Assembly (NCBI RefSeq): GCF_918797505.1 | Contig: NC_092798.1 | Span: 6,089,501 to 6,153,500, forward strand | Source of the DNA: Bemisia tabaci | Lineage: Eukaryota; Arthropoda; Insecta; Hemiptera; Aleyrodidae | Direction: 5' to 3' | Length of the DNA stretch: 64,000 nt | In this document: in pieces, positions 42,069 through 53,108 of the stretch | Position numbering within the stretch: the stretch's first letter is position 1 | How the letters are laid out: each line of letters starts with the position of its first letter | Made by a program: the position numbers and the translations under genes | Notes under the pieces: model-generated | What the model saw: the letters and a program-made list of their open reading frames with translations, nothing else | The model's database searches: none | Told to the model about the DNA's origin: nothing

Positions 42069-42322
42069 CTACCATGCTAAAGAAGAACGCAGTTTATGAA
42101 CACTCGAGAGTTGCCTTTTCGTTGATAAAACATGTATGTTTGATAACATTCACGCATATTTTTCTTTGAAATTTTCAGATATTTTAGATTGAATTGCGTA
42201 CAAACTTGTCTAAAAATCTTGGGAAAAAATATTCACAATATTCCCAGTAAATTCGGTTTTTATCAGAAGAAACATGGCAACGTCTGAAGGCACATACGGT
42301 GTTCTTCCTTATAGCACGGCAG
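42069..42322. mobile_element. MITE family A, TSD CATA
   Basis: CTACCATGCTAAAGAAGAAC on the left, CTTCCTTATAGCACGGCAG on the right. CATA on both sides (42065-42068, 42323-42326). Confidence 0.9.
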
Positions 42323-42442
42323 CATAATTGCTAAGAATTCCAGACACCATGAGTTGAAGTCATGATGGAGGAAGATAGACATCGTCTTGTAGAGAATCCA
42401 CAATTTTTTTGGAGAATTTGTTTATGATATGACCTTTCGATC

Positions 42443-43025
42443 AATTGAATCAGTGAGTTCGAAAACACACCAACTCGGGGAAAAAAAATTGTTGGGGAAA
42501 CACCTAAAACTGCGCAGCGGGCGAAGAAGTTAGTTTAAGAAAAACCTTTTTGGTGCCAAAGGACAAGTACTTAGAGATTTTGTAAAGCACCAAGTTGAAA
42601 TTGATACACCGTTTTTGATGACAGAGAATTAAGCGTTTAAAAATTTCCGAGTTGGTGTGTTTTCGTTCTCACCGACTTATAGATACTGATTTTTCATAGT
42701 CTGCCCTGAAAAAATTTATATTTTTTGACCTGAATAACGCTTGGATATTTATATAACTTGTTGATACAAGGTATACTGAACCGAAAAAAGAAAACCGCAA
42801 AATCGGATGGTCACCTGTTTCCCTTGAAATGCCCAAAAATTGGTATTTCCGATGAAATACTTCGATTTTTCCCTCTTCCCGTCGCTGTTTCGAGCACTTC
42901 CGATTGCAATTTCGAAATCTCCTTTTACGTGCAGATGCGTCCATCCATAAGTGGTACTAAACCGTAAAAAAGTGAAAATCGAAGAAAACCCGAGTTGGTG
43001 TGTTTTCGAACTCACTGATTCAATT
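42443..43025. mobile_element. Family Y transposon with ~37-bp near-perfect TIRs
   Basis: AATTGAATCAGTGAGTTCGA.. CACACCAACTCGGG on the left; CCCGAGTTGGTGTG.. TCGAACTCACTGATTCAATT on the right. A third, internal terminus copy (CCGAGTTGGTGTGTTTTCG) lies at about 42647. 583 bp, no transposase. Confidence 0.88.
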
Positions 43026-43162
43026 ATAATGTTTAGATTTTTTTTTTTAAATGATCACGTGTGCCATTGTCAATAAAAATGATAGTTGAGGACATTAATA
43101 AAATTATAATCCTAATAATCTAAAAACTTATTTAAAGTTATCTTTAATTCCACATATTAATA

Positions 43163-43213
43163 TTCTGGCCACGTCTGAATGTTTTGTACGACGCTTTTAG
43201 TTAAAAAGGCAGA
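43163..43213 (+). mobile_element. Family A right end only
   Basis: CTGGCCACGTCTGAATGTTT, ACGACGCTTTTAGTTAAAAAGG. Truncated and diverged. Confidence 0.45.
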
Positions 43214-43318
43214 AAAGGCGTAGAGATACTTAGCACAAAATTATCACGCACACATTCGTGATTGCGAAACCATTTTCACGTGCACCGCGACTTTGATGTG
43301 CTTTTAAATCTACTCGAT

Positions 43319-43448
43319 AATTGGACGCATTTCTGTCAAACGGAACTATGTGCATTATGAGGTGAGCCTTGGTATGCATGTATTCTTATGGGTCTCAGGG
43401 CTCATGTCCTAATGCACATAGTTCCGTTTGATAGAAATACGTCCAATT
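43319..43448. mobile_element. Palindromic MITE family G, copy 2
   Basis: AATTGGACGCATTTCTGTCA on the left; TGATAGAAATACGTCCAATT on the right; ACGGAACTATGTGCATTA/TAATGCACATAGTTCCGT inside. 130 bp. Confidence 0.92.
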
Positions 43449-44300
43449 ATTGTCAGCGAAACGTGGTTCTGAATCCTTAATCGAGTAAATTCCTCCTCCA
43501 TTTGTAGGGCTTCTATAACTTTATAGTTGGATGCGATTGCATGGTGTTGTGCCACCACGTTTCTCTAAGTGCGGTTTCATTTTACCCGTGCGATCCAGGG
43601 TGTCTATTAGCTCAGAATTTCCGGAAAATCTGGAAATAATACTGATTTTTTAAGGTCAATACTGATTTCGTAAGGAAATTACGCAAGAAGGTACGGAATT
43701 TTTTTTTGCACGCTCCCGTGCTTCGTAATAAAGCCTGGAAAGTATGAAATCCCCTGCGTGTTGATTCCTAGAGCGGTATTTACCTGCAAGATTGCGATCC
43801 TGTAGTTAATCTTTAAGCGACCAATGGAATTTTGTGGCTTCGTCATTTTTGTCGCAATTCAAGCGAGAATTTCAAAGTTTTCTGTTAAGAAAGTACTGAA
43901 TTTCTTAGGAATGTACTGAAAAAGATTCCAGGAAAAGTTCCATTTTAACAATTCAGGTGAAACGAAACGATAATTATGATGCTGGACTCGAAAGTGCCCT
44001 AATTTATAGTCAATAACATGAGTATCTGAAGTCACTTAAAATTATGGCTTATTTTGCAAATTTTCACAGAAGCTCGGTGATAATTTTACATTTTCAGCAC
44101 CATCGGGAGAAAAAGTTGAAAGCGAGAAAACTTTGCAACGTGGCGCCTGTTTTTTCAAGATAGTATAATTTCATAGGATATCTCATAAAAAAGTTACGGA
44201 AGAGCTTTTAAGCAGGAATGCAGCAAGTTACGAAACGTCTACCATCATTCTTAATCCGAAGTTTTTACAGCATGACCTCCCCGCCCCGATTTGCATCTAT
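43449..44300. other. Mostly unassigned; one-sided family O fragment
   Basis: CCAGGGTGTCTATTAGCTCA at about 43597 is a family O left end, followed by GGAAAATCTGG words; no matching right end. The rest is unassigned. Confidence 0.45.
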
Positions 44301-44305
44301 CGAGG

Positions 44306-44760
44306 GAACTTTTCCTTCATTTTCGCGTGATACCACATTACATACTCTGGAAAAAAAAACACATTGGAGTCCAGACTCTTAAAAACATCGACAAGAAAAA
44401 ATACTCTTGGTTCAATCGGATTTTTGCTTATAACAAAAACCAAGCCTCTTAATTTGAGCGGATTTCTTTTTGATTTAAGCAAAAATCTGATTGAATCAAG
44501 AGTATTTTTTCTTGTCAATGTTTTCAAGAGTCTGGACTCTAGATCCAATGTGTTTTTTTCCAGTGTACCTATTCCGGAGTTTGAATTGATGCGCGCCAGA
44601 TTTCCGCATTTAACGATGCAAGCATAATGTCAACATTCATAACCGAAAAGCCAGTTATTTGAGATCGATGAAGAGCAGGATTTTCCTTCATTCTCGTGAT
44701 ACTACATCACATACCTACTCAAGACTTTGAATATTTAAGTGCTTTTATTTCCGACTTCAA
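44306..44760 (+). mobile_element. Family M element interrupted by a CACTG MITE
   Basis: CCTTCATTTTCGCGTGATAC before and TTTCCGCATTTAACGATGCA after the MITE. A further motif copy lies at 44689, and another at 45090-45134. Same arrangement as 13698-14260. Confidence 0.5.
44345..44565. mobile_element. CACTG-ended MITE, copy 6
   Basis: Right end CCAGTG at 44560-44565; the left end has decayed (CTCTGG) and GGATCTA is deleted from the left arm. Otherwise typical arms. Confidence 0.85.
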
Positions 44761-44816
44761 CGATGAGATGCGAGCATAATGCGTACATTAATGGATGTCA
44801 TTAGTTGAGGCGTTGA

Positions 44817-45061
44817 GTGCAAAAGGGGCATTTTTTGGTCGCGGTGTTTCAGAATCTCCAGTGCTAATTCTTATTTTAGAGAGGAAACCATTGGGTCAAT
44901 TTTCTGAAATTTTAAATTTTCAGCACTGTAAAATCATGAGGAATAGTCAGTAAAATTTACACCAAATTACATACATTTGCTTCAATTGTAATGGTTGAAA
45001 TGTTAGCTGAGATTTTGAGACACTGTAACCAAGAAATGCCCCTTTTGCATCCAGAGCTCCA
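44817..45061. mobile_element. Family N inverted-repeat element, copy 1
   Basis: GCAAAAGGGGCATTTTTTGG, CGGTGTTTCAGAATCT on the left; GAGACACTGTAACCAAGAAA, TGCCCCTTTTGC on the right. The interior has TTTTCAGCACTGTAAAATCA. A relative lies at 58975-59193. Confidence 0.7.
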
Positions 45062-45299
45062 ATTTGACACAAATAAAAAACTAGGATTTTCCTTCATTTT
45101 CGCGTGATACTACATCACATACGTACTCCGGAGCATTGCCGGAATTATACGGCGATAGTGCATCAGTGCCATCACCGATTATCGGCATCACTCAGCACTG
45201 ATTAATTCGTTTGATGAATGATATTCGATCGCAAAAAATCGGTTGATACTATAAAGTTCTGAAATTTCATGAAATATCTCAAGTGAGATTTCAAGATGT

Positions 45300-45350
45300 T
45301 ATTTTTCATGAAATTTTGCCGCCCTGATACGGCGTTCTTACTTACCACGG
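45300..45350 (+). mobile_element. Family A right end only
   Basis: ATACGGCGTTCTTACTTACC, ACGGCAG. No left half nearby. Confidence 0.5.
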
Positions 45351-45965
45351 CAGCGTTCGGCGTGCAGTGTGCAGCTCACCGGCAGCATTGTCGTACCCGT
45401 CTGGAATCCGCCTACCACTCCGTTAGAATCCGTGTAAACAAGGCGGATTTTACATGCCAACGGCGGCGCCGCTGATTCGACCGGTGAACGATGAACGCAT
45501 CAGCGACGACGGATGCGTGCGGCCGGGCGGCGTGCACCGCGTTTTGATTTATTCTTCCGGCGGCGGCGGCGCTTTCGGGCGGGTGTATTAGCATGAATCG
45601 ATCCATCCCCCCGACGATAAAAGCACGTAACTACGTATGATTTTAACTTTTGGTTACGTGTATTTTTTTCTTTTTTTTCTCAACTCATGAATCGATGTCC
45701 GATGGAGTTGGGAAACCGGCTCGGCGCGGCGTCTTTCGCGCCTCGCCCCTAACGAGCTATTCACGAGCTTCGTAAAAATGATAACCACCCCCTTCCCTCC
45801 GCGGGGGTTGCACCCCCGCCCCCGCCGATAAAAATGAAAACGAGCCCCGCACGGGCTCGGGGGGTTTTCGCGCTGGAAGTGATCGCGGCCAGAGAACCGC
45901 AATTATTGGCCGCAAAATGTTGTATGAACTTTCGGATGTTGCCAAATTTTCGTGCCTAAAATATT
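45351..45965. other. GC-rich stretch plus decayed A left end
   Basis: 45410-45600 and 45710-45890 are GC-rich with CGG-type runs. GTTGTATGAACTTTCGGATG (about 45919) resembles a diverged A left end. No gene recognised. Confidence 0.4.
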
Positions 45966-46150
45966 TTTTTTCATGACGAATGGACCGCGTCAAGCAAAAA
46001 GGAACGAAGTCACATAAGCTATTGCCGAAAACTGAGTAATTATACCTTTTATCAGAGGATGTTTGTGCAGATTCCTATGAACATTTTCAAAAATTTGCTT
46101 CGTACTATGCAGAAAATTCGCCCACGGATCCGCACAACCGTTTTCATGTA
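45966..46150. mobile_element. Family J, truncated, abutting a G MITE
   Basis: GGACCGCGTCAAGCAAAAAG on the left, then ACGAAGTCACATAAGCTATT. The element stops at CCGTTTTCATGTACAC where G (46154-46282) begins, and the right TIR is absent. Confidence 0.65.
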
Positions 46151-46153
46151 CAC

Positions 46154-46282
46154 AATTGGACGTTTTCTATCAAACGGAACTATGTGCATTAAATCATGAG
46201 CCCTGAGACCCATAAGAATACATGTATAACAGGGCTCACGTCGTAATGCACATAGTTCCGTTTGATAGAAATACGTCCAATT
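46154..46282. mobile_element. Palindromic MITE family G, copy 3
   Basis: AATTGGACGTTTTCTATCAA on the left; TTGATAGAAATACGTCCAATT-like on the right; CGGAACTATGTGCATTA/TAATGCACATAGTTCCG inside. 129 bp. Confidence 0.92.
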
Positions 46283-47553
46283 AAGAGCCTCCCAAAATAA
46301 GGGCTGACTTCCGCCCCTTTTTCGGTATTCGATTCGACCATCGATCCAAGGTTTAAGTGGAAGCTTATAATAACAGAAAACTCTGGAAAAAATTTCAAGA
46401 TACGTATAGGAACCGTTTTCGAGTTACGGAGGGGCAAAAGGGTCAAACTCCGACCTTATTTTACACTATTTTCTTGTTATCGTTGTTTACACATGTTATA
46501 CACACCGATTTCTACGTATTTTTACACGCATAATCGCATTTTAATGTTGACGAGTCGATAAATAGATCGGTTATGTCGATTTTTTGAGATTCTTTACGGG
46601 AAATCGACGATTTTTGAGATTTTTTGAGGGCGGTCCTTGGCTTTAGATCCTTAGGGGCCAGGGGGGCGACCCCGGCTTTGCCTCCTTAGGGGCCAGGTGG
46701 GCGACCGTGAGGGTTGAGTTCCAGGTGGGTCACCTCGGGAGTTTTTTCTCCCTAAGAATGGCATTGCTGTAATTCGTACCCCGTTGTCTGAATTCAATGA
46801 TTCGCCTTCAAATGGCCGGGTATGCAAAATCACTGCCGTGACGCACGAATAGTGGTATCAGAATTTTGCATTAAGTTTACGGATTGATTTGAAGGCGCTC
46901 TTCTGTATCCATTGTGAGTGGCCTTGTACAATGATGTTGACAAAAAAAGTTCACAATTTTGGGTTTTGAATTGAGCCGCATATTCGAAAAATGCCGAGGA
47001 ATATTATTTTGAAAAAATAATACGCTTGTTTTTGTTCTCTACGTTATAATTCAAAAAAGAGAGCGCATGCGATTGAGATTGTGTATTTTAAGTCCCTTGG
47101 TTCGGTCATCGTATTCTGAAGCGAAACTGAAAGAGTCGCCGTTTACCTGATCGCAACTTAATAGCGGTTGTGAATTTTAAAATTTTCGCATGGATAAAAT
47201 GAGGTTTCTCTGATTAACTGTGAATAATCAAAATTGAAGAAAAAGTACTATGTCCACTGGTCCATTTGGAAAGCGTAAAGCATGGATAAATGGAGCATCG
47301 ATGACCTACTAAATCTTATCTGATAAGGAATTATAAGCGTGAAACCCTTTTTACAGTCTTTAAATGATCCAAATCCACCAACAATAAATGTGAAAATATT
47401 TTTATAATATTGTGGGTAAACATATTATTTTAAAAAATACTAAAAAAAGACTTTTTAAATATTTTTTTAAAAAATAATTTTGATAAAAATATTATTAAAG
47501 TATTGTAAAAATATCATGTCGTATCTGGGGAAATTGCCTTTATATTTTTAAAC
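46283..47553. other. Mostly unassigned
   Basis: 46640-46745 is GC-rich with GGGGCCAGG(G/T)GGGCGACC repeated twice. 46845-46905 ends in TTGAAGGCGCTC, a weak match to the ~70-bp unit. No gene seen. Confidence 0.4.
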
Positions 47554-47925
47554 ATGGCACACTGTGGATCGAGTCAATTAGAGAGGTCGGAAATGAAATT
47601 TTTGACTGAAACTGCAACTTTTTATGTTTATTTCGTCACACTTTACATCTCAAGGGGTGCCCTCACAAGAAAACTTTACGAGGGAACTGATGAAACAATT
47701 TCCAATTAGTTGAAAAAAAATTAAGGTTAATAAGTCTACACGGATTTAAATATTCTATTTGATACCGGCATTTTGTTGATATCATCTGATTACCATTAGA
47801 ATCCAATCAATTACCATCTGATTATCATTTAGAACCTAAAAGTTTTGTATAGATGGAGTTATATGCGTTCAAAGCTTCCGGATTTCGTCCGACCTCTCCT
47901 ATTGACTAGATCCACTGTGCGGCAT
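47554..47925. mobile_element. Family L with ~120 bp of extra interior
   Basis: CACTGTGGATCGAGTCAATT, AGAGAGGTCGGAAATG on the left; GTCCGACCTCTCCTATTGAC, TCCACTGTGCGGC on the right. The interior contains TACCATTAGAATCCAATCAA / TACCATCTGATTATCATTTAGAA short repeats absent from other L copies. Confidence 0.75.
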
Positions 47926-48223
47926 GAAACAACGACCCGAGAGGAAAAGTTCGAGAGTTTTAATTGCCCGGCATTCATCAGAATTTCGCCTCTTTCGAAT
48001 CCGAGCGAACGGGCGTAACAAGTCCGTTTTCCCGATGAGCCATGGGCTGCGAACGAACGATCGCATTCTGGGGCTCATCTGAAGAACGGACTTCCTCCCT
48101 TACAGCAACAACCCGTTCAAGTGCCGTAACGTCAATGGTCCGGACGTGACGCGGCGAACGTGTTTGACCGCTCGCGCGATGTCTCTAGTTGTGACAAATC
48201 GTAACAAAGTGAGGACGATAACT

Positions 48224-48480
48224 GGATTGCATTTTGCAAAAAGGAACCACTAGCATTGCAATGATGCTAAGATTGTGCAACTTCATCCTTTGCAATAAAA
48301 TTGCGGAAATCGTGAAAAACTATGAAATTTAGATGGTAATTTTTGTCTTAAATTTACAGTTTTTAGCGAGTAAAATAGAAACTATTAAGGGATAATCGGG
48401 TTTTTCCTCCAAGACAAAAGAAGTTGCACAATCTTAGCAACATTGCAATGCTAATGGTTCCTTTTTGCAAAATGCAATCC
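48224..48480 (-). mobile_element. Family I transposon, 257 bp, TSD AACT
   Basis: GGATTGCATTTTGCAAAAAG on the left, CTTTTTGCAAAATGCAATCC on the right. AACT flanks both sides (48220-48223, 48481-48484). Unit 2 of the duplication reads GACGATAACTTAAAGCTGG without it, which is the exact empty site. Confidence 0.95.
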
Positions 48481-48570
48481 AACTTAAAGCTGGTAAACTA
48501 CCCGGGTGTTGCCAAAATGACATTCGATCTTTGTACTGGATGAATTATATTTTGCAATTAGGAACTACTA

Positions 48571-48780
48571 TTTAGACCGCGTTTAGCAGAGAGGAACCAA
48601 GAACCAAGTCACATTAGCTGTTGCCGATTTCAATCGGGCAATTTAATTTTTTACATGAAAACGGTTGTGTGGATTTTCGTGGAGATTACAGTGGATTTTC
48701 TCCGTAGTAAGCAAATTCCTTAAAATTTTCAGAGAAATTCACCCAGACGTTCTCTCATCAAAGATTAAAATGTCAAGTTA
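48571..48780. mobile_element. Family J, cut by the duplication junction
   Basis: GACCGCGTTTAGCAGAGAGG on the left, then CAATCGGGCAATTTAATTTT. The right TIR is missing because unit 1 ends at AGTTAAATTT. Confidence 0.8.
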
Positions 48781-49115
48781 AATTTCGCCTCTTTCGAATC
48801 CGAGCGAACGGGCGTAACAAGTCCGTTTTCCCGATGAGCCATGGGCTGCGAACGAATGATCGCATTGTGGGGCTCATCTGAAGAACAGACTTCCTCCCTT
48901 ACAGCAACAACCCGTTCAAATGCCGTAACGTCAATGGTCCGTACGTGACGCGGCGAACGTGTTTGACCGCTCGCGCGATGTCTCTAGTTGTGACAAATCG
49001 TAACAGTCCACCCGAAGTGAGGACGATAACTTAAAGCTGGTAAACTACCCGGGTGTTGCCAAAATGACACTCGATCTTCGTACTGGATGAATTAAATTTT
49101 GCAATTAGGAGCTAC

Positions 49116-49370
49116 TATTTGGACCGCGTTTAGCAGTGAGGAACCAAGTCATATTAGCTATTGTCGATTTCAATCGGGCAATTTAATTTTTTACATGAAA
49201 ACGGTTGTGCGGATTTTCGTGGAAATTTCAGTGAATTTTCTCCGTAGCAAGCGAATTCCTTAAAATTTTCAAAGAAATTCACACAAACGTTCTCTCATCA
49301 AAGATTAAAATGTCCAGTTAAATTTGGCAATATCTGATGTGGCTTGGTTCCTTTCTGTTAAACGCTCGAG
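49116..49370. mobile_element. Family J, complete copy
   Basis: GGACCGCGTTTAGCAGTGAG.. CATATTAGCTATTG on the left; TATCTGATGTGGCTTGGTTC.. CTGTTAAACGC on the right. It interrupts a family H left half (TTGCAATTAGGAGCTACTAT). Confidence 0.85.
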
Positions 49371-49445
49371 GTCTATATCAGAGCGAGCACTCGTGCCTGC
49401 GTTTTCCATCATCTTTCGCTATATAGTCAAAGCGATACCATGGAA

Positions 49446-49520
49446 GGCGCTCCAAGCAACTATACCGCCTTAGAAGTGTTGCACAGTATCAGACGAAAAT
49501 GAAAGCGCTTTGTAGTATGT
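49446..49520 (+). repeat. ~70-bp GAAGGCG unit, single copy
   Basis: GGAAGGCGCTCCAAGCAACT.. GTTGCACAGTATCA..GAAAGCGCTTTG. The box appears at both ends, as expected for one monomer plus the next start. Confidence 0.6.
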
Positions 49521-49584
49521 AAATCGATTGGTATAGTTTATCACTGTGTGAAATCCTTCCGATCCTACGATTTCCGGCTCTTGC

Positions 49585-49805
49585 ACGATCGATTTTTGTG
49601 CAACTTTGTAGCAGGTGGCATTTTTGGACGGAAACTTGAATGTCAACTCAAATTTCCAATATTCGAAAGTTCAAGATGATGAATGTAGCCTGAACTGCTA
49701 TCTCGATCGATTTTTGTGAGATTTGAATAGGGGGTATTTTCTGACGTAAAAGTTGAATTTTCAAAATTGAAAAGCCAAGATGGCGGTAGTAGCTTGAACT
49801 AGTTT
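49585..49805 (+). repeat. Two ~118-bp tandem units
   Basis: CGATCGATTTTTGTG starts at about 49586 and 49704. The units then share TGTAGC(A)GG..ATTTT..GACG.AA.TTGAA and AAGTTCAAGATG/AAGCCAAGATGG, GTAGC.TGAACT. Confidence 0.65.
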
Positions 49806-50063
49806 GATACTGCCTGGGCTCCTGCGAAATTATCCAGCCAATCATTAGATGGACATTCACGATTATTAAAGGAGTTTAGCGCCAACCGCAGGTTAATAAC
49901 TCAATTGATTCAAAAATTTTCGAGTTTTTGAGTGGAAAATTGGCAACTTTGCCGTTACGCGGGAATGTCTTTACCGGACCTGAAATCTTTTTGTTTAGAA
50001 GAATGTTATATCAAAAAACGAATAGCAATCATAGCAGCGAGGGATTCGACCGTTTTTGCACAA

Positions 50064-50290
50064 CACTGGAAAAAAAACACATTGGATCTAGAGTCCAGAC
50101 TCTTGAAAACATTGACAAAAAAAAAATACTCTTGATTCAATCGGATTTTTGCTTAAATCAAAACAAAATCCGCTTAAATTAAGAGGCTTGGTTCTTGATT
50201 TAAGCTAGATTCTGATTGAATCAAGAGTACTTTTTCTTGTCGATGTTTTAAGAGTCTGGACTCTAGATCCAATGCGTTTTTTTTCCAGTG
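50064..50290. mobile_element. CACTG-ended MITE, copy 7
   Basis: CACTGG at 50064, CCAGTG at 50285-50290; 227 bp. AA on both sides (2-bp target duplication). Typical arms and loop. Confidence 0.93.
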
Positions 50291-50373
50291 AAGACTCTTG
50301 TAATAAAATTAGCATTTACAAGCTTTAAGTCTTTGAGTCAAAGATAATTTTGTATAAATTTATAGAATGTTTA

Positions 50374-50634
50374 ATATCGACGGTGAAACTACCAAACCAC
50401 GTATCTCGTTTGCGGTGTTTAAAAATCTACGCTCACATTTTATTTTTTTGAAGTAGACTAAATCAATATCATTCCTTGAAATTTTCACGGAATTTTCTCC
50501 GCACAAAGAGGAAAAATCACAGAAATTTTCAAGACTGGATGTTAAGTAGTTTTTCATTTAAAAAATAAATTATGACAGGAAGTCTGCGACGTCGCAAACC
50601 GAGATACGTGGTTTGGTAGTTTCACCGTCGATAT
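50374..50634. mobile_element. Family X transposon, ~45-bp TIRs
   Basis: ATATCGACGGTGAAACTACC, AAACCACGTATCTCG on the left; CGAGATACGTGGTTT, GGTAGTTTCACCGTCGATAT on the right. 261 bp. The inner right arm has GCGACGTCGC. I recall similar termini in other insects (not verified). Confidence 0.9.
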
Positions 50635-52414
50635 GTGTAATCTTGTTTTTAATTCATAAAATAATACATTTTCGCTCAGTTTCTCAACATCTCGCAAGTA
50701 TCTAAGTGGCATTATAAATACGTTGGCCCTTTAACTGCGACACTCCGGAATCATAAATTAAATCGAGATGAGCCAAGTCGTTCGGGGCAACTGAATCCGA
50801 CGCGACGCTCGCTGAAAAATTTGAGGATCTTGGCGCAAACACACGGCACGCCCAGTTAGTCTCTCAGATGTTGCTCAGCCAAGTGTGAATGCAATTTCAA
50901 AAGATGCCGGATTAGAAATTACAGAGCGTTGCGAACTCTGCCTTCCTTGATGTAAAAGTTACACTCTTTCCGTTCGAGTTGGTTCAACCCCCGCCCCATC
51001 CCACTCAATCTCCCCCTTCCTCCCCCCACTCCTTGGTGGCGTCCTCTTTTTTTATCCCAACGTAAGAAAATTTGTATGAATATTTCGTCAGCATGAGACA
51101 CGCAACGTTGCCGGCGATTTGGAAAAGCGGGAAAATCAGGGCATTTCTGACGACAGAAAAAAGTCAGGGAAAGTCAAGGAATTCCCGGCAAATCTAGTAA
51201 TCATCAAAACATACCGCTGATCTTCCAACTGTTTACCATCTCTGGTCATTTTACGACTTTTCATCTTTTAACCAGCTACTGAGTGCCTTTTTAATTTTCA
51301 AAATTTGATCTCCAAACAAAGAAATTTTTTCCCAAGTTTGGTAAGGCACAGTGACGTAACAGGTGCCCCCGCCCCCCGCAAAAACTTATACTCAGGGCTT
51401 CCCTTCTCCAACGAAAACATATCCAGGAACTACCAGGACCATCGCAAAATTTTGCAGGGCTGATCAAATTCCGGATCAACTCCCTTGACTCCTGCCTTTT
51501 TCCTTCCTTTCTTTTTCCTTCCTCCCCCTCCTGGACTCCTCAACTACTCCTCTCGAGGCCCGTAACAAGGACATTTTCAAGATCAGGAATCTGTGCGTCT
51601 GAAAAACTGAAACATTTTGGAGATTCAGTAAATTTATACAGACATCCCATAATATTGTAATCATAATGTTAGTCCTGACATTCTTCATTAGACATCGAGT
51701 ATTGTGTATTTATCTCGTATCACGGCGGAAAAAATGGATTGCTGATTCTTCAACAATTACATTTTAAAAAAATATGTCCAATATGTTTCAAATGTACATT
51801 TTACAATAGTGGAAAGCTAATTTAACCATTCCCGTGGTCAAATTATCGTACACAATCTACATTGAAACATTTCGGACACTTTTTTAACTATAAAATTGTT
51901 AAATCAGCAGTTTCATTTTTATGTAGCACAGAACTACCTCATTTTTTAAACGCTCTGACAATATTGCTTTAAGCAGAAAGTCTACCCCCGATAAGTAGAT
52001 AAATTCATAGAGCCCAGGATTTCATAAGGATATAAGGTGCAATCAGGAGCCTCCGCTTTCAAGAAGCCATGCAAGGACGGGGAGCGCTGTTCGGCAAACA
52101 GGAGGCTTCGAGGAAAGAGGCGAGAAGAAAGACGGTAGAAACAACTTAGTGATTTCCTTTCGTGAATTATTCATTTCTGCCTCGAGTGTTGCCCGACTAC
52201 GTCGATGTTTCACGCGGTTTTCCCCCGCACTCGACCTGAAGATCTTATGATCGTATTAATATATTTCCGTGACTACACTACACATCTGTAAAGTCTCCGT
52301 TTTTACGTTGTTTCGACGAAGAAAAATGAAAGCTTTCACCGGTGTAAATCAAAAGTCGTGCGTAAGAAGGGGTTTGTGCATCGTAAGCTCAAGAATTTTA
52401 CTCGTATTTGGAAT
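50635..52414. other. Unassigned stretch
   Basis: AAATCAGGGCATTT, AAGTCAGGGAAAGTCAAGG near 51131-51180 are family O-type words. 51480-51560 is CT-rich. No gene recognised. Confidence 0.4.
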
Positions 52415-52880
52415 AGGCTCGAAATCTGAATCGAGCCTAAAGCATGGTGGCTGGACCGAGGAAAATCGAGAAAATCCAGAATTTCTCAGGGAATGAAAAA
52501 TTTCAAAGAAAACCAGGGAAAAATCTGGGATTCTGTTCCATAAACCGGGAATTTCTTCTCCTACCGTTTTGAGACTAATTTCTTTCTTTAACATTCATGT
52601 GAATTTTCTCCAGACTTTCTTTTTACTACATTGGTGAAAGTAATATTGAGTTTGTTTTTGTGCAAAAATAAATTTTGGTAAGAAAATTTTCAGTAATTAC
52701 TGTTAGTGAGGTTTATGTTATTTCATCTGAGCTGCCATTGACCACTTGCATGATATATTAAAATCTTCTAATTATCAGAGTAATAGGGAATCTTTTATTG
52801 ACCGGATAATATAGACATCAGGAAAGCTTTTTTAATTAAAATTCGGAATGTACGCTGAAGAACTCGCTGATAGATGAGAA
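52415..52880 (+). repeat. Segmental duplication of 41390-41950 (copy 2)
   Basis: Same ordered words as copy 1 but without the hairpin at the point matching 41753. Roughly 70 percent identity by eye, so the duplication is old. Confidence 0.72.
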
Positions 52881-53108
52881 CGAATTCGATATTTATATTT
52901 GCAGCTCCGGAGAGACACATCGTTTTTCCCAAGAAAGTTCCAGCGAAGAAGAGAAAACTTTGATTCTTCAATGAAGAATCAGCTCCTGAATATTTAGAGA
53001 GATCAGGGAGTGAGCTCGACCAAAAGTTGTAGACACTATGCCAAATAGACCTGAGAAAAAATGTCAAACTTTTCGTATATTTTCCCTAGATTCTGAAGAA
53101 CATCCTCA

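Larger units (their letters stand above)
47982..49320 (+). repeat. Tandem duplication, unit 1 with and unit 2 without element I
   Basis: Unit 1 is 47982-48780 and unit 2 is 48781-49320. Both start AATTTCGCCTCTTTCGAATC and share GGGCTGCGAACGAA, GACGCGGCGAACGTGTTTGA, TCTAGTTGTGACAAATCGTA, then family H and J pieces. AATTT occurs before, at, and after the junctions, as in a microhomology-mediated tandem duplication. The 259-bp length difference is explained by the 257-bp insertion with its 4-bp TSD plus two small indels. Confidence 0.9.

Noticed and set aside
45410..45890. CpG island with promoter of a gene
   Set aside because: GC-rich but no initiator/TATA arrangement, no first exon and no downstream coding sequence that I can support.
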